From an uncultured Methylophilaceae bacterium (GTDB lineage Bacteria; Pseudomonadota; Gammaproteobacteria; Burkholderiales; Methylophilaceae), in the NCBI GenBank assembly GCA_903870165.1, contig CAIQBW010000012.1:62001-126000 (forward strand): DNA of 64,000 bases, in the 5' to 3' direction. Position 1 is the first letter of the stretch, and every line of letters starts with the position of its first letter. The notes below the pieces were generated by a model. The model was not told where the DNA came from. It ran no database searches and saw only the letters and a list, made by a program, of their open reading frames with translations. Of the stretch, positions 58,333 to 64,000 are shown piece by piece. Made by a program: the position numbers and the translations under genes.

Positions 58333-59786
58333 GCCGCCATCTCCCGCAAGGCTTCTTGCGCCACTTGCATATCGTTAAATGGATATTTCACACCAGCAAT
58401 TTCTTGGTAATTTTCATGGCCCTTGCCAGCGATTAACACCACATCACCTTTTTTAGCTGTTTTGATTGCCTGTTTAATTGCGTCAGCACGATTTTCGATA
58501 CTTTCCATCCGCTGATTGGCGCCAGCCATTACCGCCTGAATAATGCTCGTGGCTGACTCACCGCGTGGATTATCTGAAGTTACAATCACGCGACTAGCCA
58601 AGCTAGAAGATACTTTACCCATAAGTGGGCGCTTACCTTTATCTCTATCACCACCACAACCAAACACGCAAATAAGCTGTGAATTTGGGGCTAATTGCGC
58701 ACTGAGGGATTTCAATACCTGCTCTAACGCATCTGGCGTATGGGCGTAATCAACAACGATTAATGGTTGATTGCCACCCCCGCATTGCTGCATGCGACCA
58801 GCCACCGGCTTAATTGTAGAAATCGCTTTCACAGCATCCACTAAAGCAATATCAGAAGCTAATAAAGTGGCCAGCACCGCGATTAAGTTATAGGCGTTAA
58901 ATTGTCCTATCACATTGGCACAAACCGTCGCCGCACCTTTAGGTGTTGTCACATCTAGACGCATGCCAGCATCGTTCAATTGCATGCTATTTACGGCAAT
59001 GTCGTTTTTACCTAAAAAATCTTTATTCAGGCCATAAGTCATCACTGATTTGCCTTGTGCAGCTAATTTAGCGGCAAGGTCTGCTCCAAAAGCATCATCA
59101 CGATTCAACACTGCAGTTTTTAAACCATTCCAAGCAAAAAGCTTTTTCTTAGCGTCACCATAAGCTTGCATATCGCCGTGATAATCCAAATGATCACGCG
59201 TAAGATTGGTAAACACGGCAATATCAAAAGCCACACCATTGACGCGGCCTTGGTCTAAACCGTGTGATGAAACTTCCATCGCTACCACATTGACTTTTTG
59301 TGCCAAATAATCAGCCAATAAGCCATGTAGCACAATACTATCTGGCGTGGTGTTGCTAGTTTTGGATAAGTCGTTTAGCAGACCATTACCCAATGTGCCG
59401 ACTACTGCAGATTGCCGACCAAGCGCATTAAAAGCTTGTGCCAACCAATGACTACAAGTTGTTTTGCCATTAGTACCGGTTACGCCCACCATCCAAAGTT
59501 GATCGGAGGGCTTGCCATAAAACTCACTTGCCACATCACCAACTGCTTGCCTTAAACCTCTGATTGGTTGATTGGGCACTTTCCAATCAGCATTCCATGT
59601 AAAGCCTTCTTGTTCCCACATCACTGCTGATGCGCCACTTGCTATCGCTTGCGCAATATAAGCGCGACCATCATTCGCATCGCCCTTATAAGCAACAAAC
59701 AAGCTGCCTGTTTGTACTCGGCGACTATCCGCTGTCATATGCGCAATATTGACCTGTGATTTTAATGAAGCAAGATTGGCACGCAT
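58329..59786 (-). CDS. murE: UDP-MurNAc-L-Ala-D-Glu--meso-2,6-diaminopimelate ligase
   Basis: TADSRRVQTGSLFVAYKGDANDGRAYIAQA, VTGTNGKTTCSHWLAQA, TSDNPRGE. Confidence 0.97.
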   Translation of the reverse strand: MRANLASLKSQVNIAHMTADSRRVQTGSLFVAYKGDANDGRAYIAQAIASGASAVMWEQEGFTWNADWKVPNQPIRGLRQAVGDVASEFYGKPSDQLWMVGVTGTNGKTTCSHWLAQAFNALGRQSAVVGTLGNGLLNDLSKTSNTTPDSIVLHGLLADYLAQKVNVVAMEVSSHGLDQGRVNGVAFDIAVFTNLTRDHLDYHGDMQAYGDAKKKLFAWNGLKTAVLNRDDAFGADLAAKLAAQGKSVMTYGLNKDFLGKNDIAVNSMQLNDAGMRLDVTTPKGAATVCANVIGQFNAYNLIAVLATLLASDIALVDAVKAISTIKPVAGRMQQCGGGNQPLIVVDYAHTPDALEQVLKSLSAQLAPNSQLICVFGCGGDRDKGKRPLMGKVSSSLASRVIVTSDNPRGESATSIIQAVMAGANQRMESIENRADAIKQAIKTAKKGDVVLIAGKGHENYQEIAGVKYPFNDMQVAQEALREMAA

Positions 59787-61504
59787 TAGGTTGCCTCCTT
59801 CACTTCAGGCAAACCCGCTGGTGGCAAAATCACATTGTTATTTGGCGCATCTTGAGGTACGCCCATCATTCTGAGCGTTGCCCCCATCACCGAGCTGAAT
59901 ACTGGTGCAGCGACAATACCACCGTAATATTGACCATTGCTCGGCTCATCAATCATGACCGCCACAATCAACTTAGGATTACTTGCTGGTGCCATACCTA
60001 CAAAGGATGCAATATATTTATCTTGATATCCGCCAATACCTGGCTTGTGAGCAGTACCGGTTTTACCTGCCACGCGATAACCCATGACTTGCGCTTTAGG
60101 GGCGGTACCGCCAGCTTGAACAACTGTTTCCAACATATCGCGGACACTTAAGGCTGTCGCTTTTGAAAAAACCTGTTGACCGACTGCAACATCTTTAGCC
60201 TTTAGCAATGTGACTGGCCGCAATTCACCATCATTCGCGAACACCGTATATGCTCGAGCAAGCTGCAATAGCGTCACACTAATACCGTTGCCATATGAGA
60301 TAGTGGCTTGCTCAATAGGATGCCATGTTTTGTAATTTCTAAGCTTCCCTGCTGCTTCACCTGGAAAGTTCACATGTGTAATCGTGCCAAAACCTAGCTG
60401 GTTAAAAACACCCCACATATATTGAGGCTCCATCGACAAAGCAATCTTTGCAGAGCCTACATTCGATGACTTCTGAATCACCTGCGCAACTGTCAGCAAT
60501 CCATTAGGGTGTGAATCATGCACAGTTGCCGTGCCTATTTTGAAGCTCCCTGGTGCAGTTTCAATTTTGGTATCAGGCGTGTACTTGCCGGTTTCAAGCG
60601 CAGCCGAAATAGTCATTGGCTTCATCGTTGAGCCTGGCTCAAAAAGGTCAACAATCGCACGATTACGAGATTTTGCGATGTCCTTACTTGGATTGTTTGG
60701 GTTATAAGCTGGGAAATTCACCATGGCTAAAATCTCACCCGTTTTAGCATTCAGTACTATCGCCGCACCAGCTTTTGCTTTGTTCTCTTCAACCGCTTTT
60801 GATAATTCACGATAAGCCAAATATTGAACTTTACGGTCAATAGAAGCGACCAAATCGCGCCCATCTTGCGGCAATTTCACAGCCTCTAAATCATCAACAA
60901 TATGGCCTTGTCGGTCTTTAATTACATGACGACTGCCTGGCTTTCCTGAGAGCCAGGTCTGATATTGCAACTCAAAACCCTCCAAACCTTTTTCATCAGA
61001 GCCAGTGTAACCAACCAAATGCGCCGTCACTTCACCTGCTGGATAGAAACGCTTATATTCACGTTGCATGTAAACACCAGGAATATGAAGCGCCATGACG
61101 TGATTTGCCAACTCGGGGGAAATACGACGTTTTAGATAAATAAAATCGCGATTTTGGTTCGCGAGTTTTGCTGAGATTTCATCTGGATTCATTTCCAGAA
61201 GTTTTGCCAGCTTCTCAATTTGCTCTTTGCTAGCTTGCGCATCCGCTGGGTTTGCCCAAATAGATTCAACGGGTGAACTGATCGCTAATGGCTCACCGTT
61301 ACGGTCAGTAATCATCCCGCGATGGGCGTAAAGTGTCATCGCGCGGGTAGTACGTGCATCCCCTTGCTGTTGTAAGAATGAATGGCGCATCCCTTGCAAG
61401 AATACTGCACGGCCAATTAATGCGCCAAAGGCCAGCAACACCAATACCAACAGCAAGCCACGACGCCACTGTGGTAATTTGACTGTTTGCTGAACGACGG
61501 CCAT
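59786..61504 (-). CDS. ftsI: Peptidoglycan D,D-transpeptidase FtsI (PBP3)
   Basis: FEPGSTMKPMTISAALETG, KSSNVGSAKIA, GKTGTAHKP. Confidence 0.98.
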   Translation of the reverse strand: MAVVQQTVKLPQWRRGLLLVLVLLAFGALIGRAVFLQGMRHSFLQQQGDARTTRAMTLYAHRGMITDRNGEPLAISSPVESIWANPADAQASKEQIEKLAKLLEMNPDEISAKLANQNRDFIYLKRRISPELANHVMALHIPGVYMQREYKRFYPAGEVTAHLVGYTGSDEKGLEGFELQYQTWLSGKPGSRHVIKDRQGHIVDDLEAVKLPQDGRDLVASIDRKVQYLAYRELSKAVEENKAKAGAAIVLNAKTGEILAMVNFPAYNPNNPSKDIAKSRNRAIVDLFEPGSTMKPMTISAALETGKYTPDTKIETAPGSFKIGTATVHDSHPNGLLTVAQVIQKSSNVGSAKIALSMEPQYMWGVFNQLGFGTITHVNFPGEAAGKLRNYKTWHPIEQATISYGNGISVTLLQLARAYTVFANDGELRPVTLLKAKDVAVGQQVFSKATALSVRDMLETVVQAGGTAPKAQVMGYRVAGKTGTAHKPGIGGYQDKYIASFVGMAPASNPKLIVAVMIDEPSNGQYYGGIVAAPVFSSVMGATLRMMGVPQDAPNNNVILPPAGLPEVKEAT

Positions 61505-61521
61505 TTTCTATAAATCCCCTT

Positions 61522-61824
61522 TTACTTTGATACTGGTGTTGCTGATTGTGGTGCCGGTACCTCATCAGGCGCCACAATTTGGATATGTTTTGTATCAGGC
61601 ACATGCATGTGCAATAAATCCGTTGCCACTTGCTCCAAACGGCTATGCATCGCCCATGTGCTTTGCTCTAACTGCAATTGTGTCCATTCCGTTTCAAAAA
61701 GCTTGGCCGCTTCTTGCTGTTGCTGTAACTCAAAATACAATTTGCGTGATTTATGTTGTGAAGTGACTAAACTCAAAGCACTAATAATCAACACTGCAAA
61801 TAAAATGAGATTTAAACGCGTCAT
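61522..61824 (-). CDS. ftsL: Cell division protein FtsL
   Basis: Small single-TM protein between rsmH and ftsI: MTRLNLILFAVLIISALSLVTSQHKSRKLYFELQ. Confidence 0.93.
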   Translation of the reverse strand: MTRLNLILFAVLIISALSLVTSQHKSRKLYFELQQQQEAAKLFETEWTQLQLEQSTWAMHSRLEQVATDLLHMHVPDTKHIQIVAPDEVPAPQSATPVSK

Positions 61825-62805
61825 TTACAATCTCACATTCGTCCGTTCAGCTACGCGCAAAACTGCACTGCGTGAACGCGGGTTTTTCTTCACTTCTTGC
61901 TCACTTGGTTTTTGTGCTTTTCCTATCGCCATCATTCTTGGCTGCGGCAAATCTTTTGCGAGTACAGGAAAGTTTGATGGCAAGTCATCCCTATCTTGCT
62001 CACCTTTTACAAATTGCTTCACGATGCGGTCTTCTAATGAGTGAAAACTAATCACTGACAATCGACCTTGCGGTGCAAGCATGCGCAAACATTGCGGCAA
62101 TACTAGCGATAACTCCTCAAGCTCTTGATTGAGGAAAATCCTGAGAGCTTGAAAAGTGCGCGTCGCCGGGTCTTGGCCAGGTTCAATTTTTGGGACGGCA
62201 CTTGCCACGATCTTGGCAAATTGTTTAGTAGTGGTGATGGCATCCCCCCCTGTGCGTGCCGCAACAATCGCCCTTGCAATCTGTTTAGCAAACCGTTCTT
62301 CACCATAAGCTTTTATAACCTCCGCCAATTTTTGTTCTGTAGCTACCGCGACAAACTCAGCAGCGGTTTGACCGCTACTTTGGTCCATACGCATATCCAA
62401 TGGGCCATCAAATCTAAAACTGAATCCACGCTCGCCGATATCAATTTGTGGTGATGAAATGCCTAAATCAAGCAAAACACCATCCACGGCCGAGATGCCT
62501 AGCTCAGCTAGCACCTCTTCTAGCGCAGCAAAATGACGATGCACAATTTGAAAACGGGCATCTTGAATAGATGCCGCAGAACTTACAGCCGCCAAATCAC
62601 GATCAAGCGCAATCAAGCGACCTTCACTTCCCAACTTTTCCAAAATTTTGCGGCTATGTCCACCACGTCCAAATGTACAATCGACGTAAATGCCAGCTGG
62701 CTTAATGGCCAAACCTTCAACCGCTTCCTCCAACATCACCGTAATGTGCGGTGACACCTCTCCTACCAATTGTTCAGACTGGGCCAATAGTGAGCTTGCG
62801 CTCAC
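61825..62805 (-). CDS. rsmH: 16S rRNA (cytosine1402-N4)-methyltransferase
   Basis: [36 protein letters not shown]. Confidence 0.98.
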   Translation of the reverse strand: MSASSLLAQSEQLVGEVSPHITVMLEEAVEGLAIKPAGIYVDCTFGRGGHSRKILEKLGSEGRLIALDRDLAAVSSAASIQDARFQIVHRHFAALEEVLAELGISAVDGVLLDLGISSPQIDIGERGFSFRFDGPLDMRMDQSSGQTAAEFVAVATEQKLAEVIKAYGEERFAKQIARAIVAARTGGDAITTTKQFAKIVASAVPKIEPGQDPATRTFQALRIFLNQELEELSLVLPQCLRMLAPQGRLSVISFHSLEDRIVKQFVKGEQDRDDLPSNFPVLAKDLPQPRMMAIGKAQKPSEQEVKKNPRSRSAVLRVAERTNVRL

Positions 62806-63248
62806 AGTGAGAAGCCCTCTAATTCAGTGGGCAGCGCCAATTCTTCACTTGCCATCACAATATCTAATTGAGCACGCCAAGCATCGAGATTCCATATTTC
62901 GAAGTGACTGCCTTGGCCGACTAACATCGCCTGCTTATCCAACCCTGCAAATTCTCGAAGCGCTGGCGAAACTAGCAAACGACCCGCCGCATCCATTTGC
63001 ATATCTTCTGCATAACCAACCAACAAACGCTGCAATGCACTTGAGCGCTTATCAAACGAAGACAAGGACATCATTTTGGCTTGAATAGGCTCCCACGCAA
63101 CTTGTGGGTACAACAACAAACAACGGTGAGGATGTGCAGTCAATACCAATTGACCTGCACTTTGAGACAAAAGGGCGTCACGATGCTTAGCTGGAACTGC
63201 CAGCCTGCCTTTCACATCCAAACTTAATGATGAAGCACCGCGAAACAT
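62802..63248 (-). CDS. mraZ: Transcriptional regulator MraZ
   Basis: [62 protein letters not shown]. Confidence 0.97.
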   Translation of the reverse strand: MFRGASSLSLDVKGRLAVPAKHRDALLSQSAGQLVLTAHPHRCLLLYPQVAWEPIQAKMMSLSSFDKRSSALQRLLVGYAEDMQMDAAGRLLVSPALREFAGLDKQAMLVGQGSHFEIWNLDAWRAQLDIVMASEELALPTELEGFSL

Positions 63249-63301
63249 AAAATCTTCTTAAATCCTTTTTTTGATGGTGGTAATGAGTCAAAACAGAAAA
63301 A

Positions 63302-63346
63302 TTGCTGGCCGTATCGGGAGATGAGCGCAACCAAATTGGCCAGCAA
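63302..63346 (-). promoter_or_regulatory. Strong leader hairpin in the dcw 5' region
   Basis: Perfect 9-bp inverted repeat TTGCTGGCC / GGCCAGCAA, 27-nt loop, followed by TTTTT on the minus strand. Confidence 0.6.
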
Positions 63347-63350
63347 AATT

Positions 63351-63375
63351 CCCACAAAACACCACTTTCACCCAC
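63351..63375 (-). promoter_or_regulatory. MraZ operator (MraZ boxes)
   Basis: Minus strand GTGGGTGAAA GTGGTGTTTT GTGGG: three GTGGK repeats at exact 10-bp spacing upstream of mraZ. Confidence 0.75.
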
Positions 63376-63400
63376 TTGATGACACTATAGATAAAAAAAT

Positions 63401-63422
63401 GAGCTTTCGCAAGCCCTTTTTT
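63401..63422. terminator. Rho-independent-type hairpin with GNRA-type loop and T-tracts on both strands, between rnpB and mraZ
   Basis: Minus strand GGGCTT-GCGA-AAGCTC-ATTTTTTT; plus strand reads ...GCCCTTTTTT. Confidence 0.7.
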
Positions 63423-63700
63423 ACGGTTTTTCCTTTACAGGACAATGACTTAGCGCATTTTTCACATAAATAAAATATCCTTAATAAATAAGTACATAGC
63501 TAATTTAATGAATGTGACTTATAAAGAGTAAAAAAATGGATGAAATTTAAGATTATTTAACAAACCCAAGCCCACAAAAGGTTTGCGGGATTTCCAAGAA
63601 AAAATCCAACGAATGTATTTATTTTGAAAATAATTTCAGCGCATCAAAAAGAGAGAGAGATTTGATGCAAAACGGCAGAGGAATTTTACAAAAAACAAGA

Positions 63701-64000
63701 AAAGTGAAGCTGGCCGGTAAGCCGGGTTCTGTTCTCACCTTGCGGCAAGTGACAGTCATTCATCTAGGCGTGCAATTACTCGCACGCTCAAGCAACCTAC
63801 CCGCTGACAGCGCGAGCCACGCCATTGTCAGCCTATTTGGTCTTGCTACGGATGGAGGTTACCGCGTTTCACCGTAACTTAATACGCTCGTCTCTGTGGC
63901 CCTATTCCGCGCCTTATACTATTGCTAGCTTTCAGCGTACGGCTGTTAGCCGTCATCCCGCTCTGCGTAGCCCGGACTTTCCTCCCCTCATTACTGAGCG
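63701..64000 (-). ncRNA. rnpB: RNase P RNA (bacterial type A), 5' part cut by window edge
   Basis: Reverse complement contains GAGGAAAGTCCGGGCTACGCAGAG, GCGGTAACCTCCATCCGTAGCAAGACCAAATAGG and 3' AGAACCCGGCTTACCGGCCAGCTTC, hallmark RNase P segments. Confidence 0.96.

Noticed and set aside
63187-63375. 62-aa minus-strand ORF spanning the mraZ leader
   Set aside because: Overlaps MraZ boxes and the leader hairpin; no RBS or homology; regulatory DNA instead
63662-63877. 71-aa plus-strand ORF
   Set aside because: Antisense to the RNase P RNA gene; not a protein-coding signal

Overview
The window looks like chromosomal core-genome DNA from a methylotroph-like betaproteobacterium. The lineage (Methylophilaceae-like) is inferred from gene content and protein style and was not tested. 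Most genes are on the minus strand. Main blocks: (i) a small accessory-looking envelope module at the left edge, with two outer-membrane/Phenol_MetA-like channels, a DUF2946-like exported protein and a small HTH regulator; (ii) lspA-ileS-ribF-murJ, rpsT, purK-purE, proB-obgE, rplU-rpmA, ispB; (iii) pilD-coaE-zapD-yacG, a PCu(A)C copper chaperone, a Nudix-ThiE-like fusion, a DUF815 ATPase, argJ, secA, dciA, ppa, carbonic anhydrase, purC; (iv) a PTS-EIIC/EAL fusion, pgk-gap-tkt, rsmE, an HTH-ArgA fusion, argB, slmA, cca, a lytic transglycosylase; (v) a complete dcw cell-wall/division cluster from mraZ to ftsZ plus lpxC; (vi) the 3' part of rnpB (RNase P RNA) cut by the right edge. I found no CRISPR arrays, transposons, prophage, rRNA or tRNA genes. 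The most notable items are the XRE-HTH/N-acetylglutamate synthase fusion, the PTS-EIIC/EAL c-di-GMP phosphodiesterase fusion, a three-repeat 10-bp-phased MraZ operator next to a strong dcw leader hairpin, a terminator-like structured leader in front of tkt, and a possible leaderless DUF2946 transcript. I see no clear, wholly new multi-gene system; the candidates are domain fusions and leader structures.
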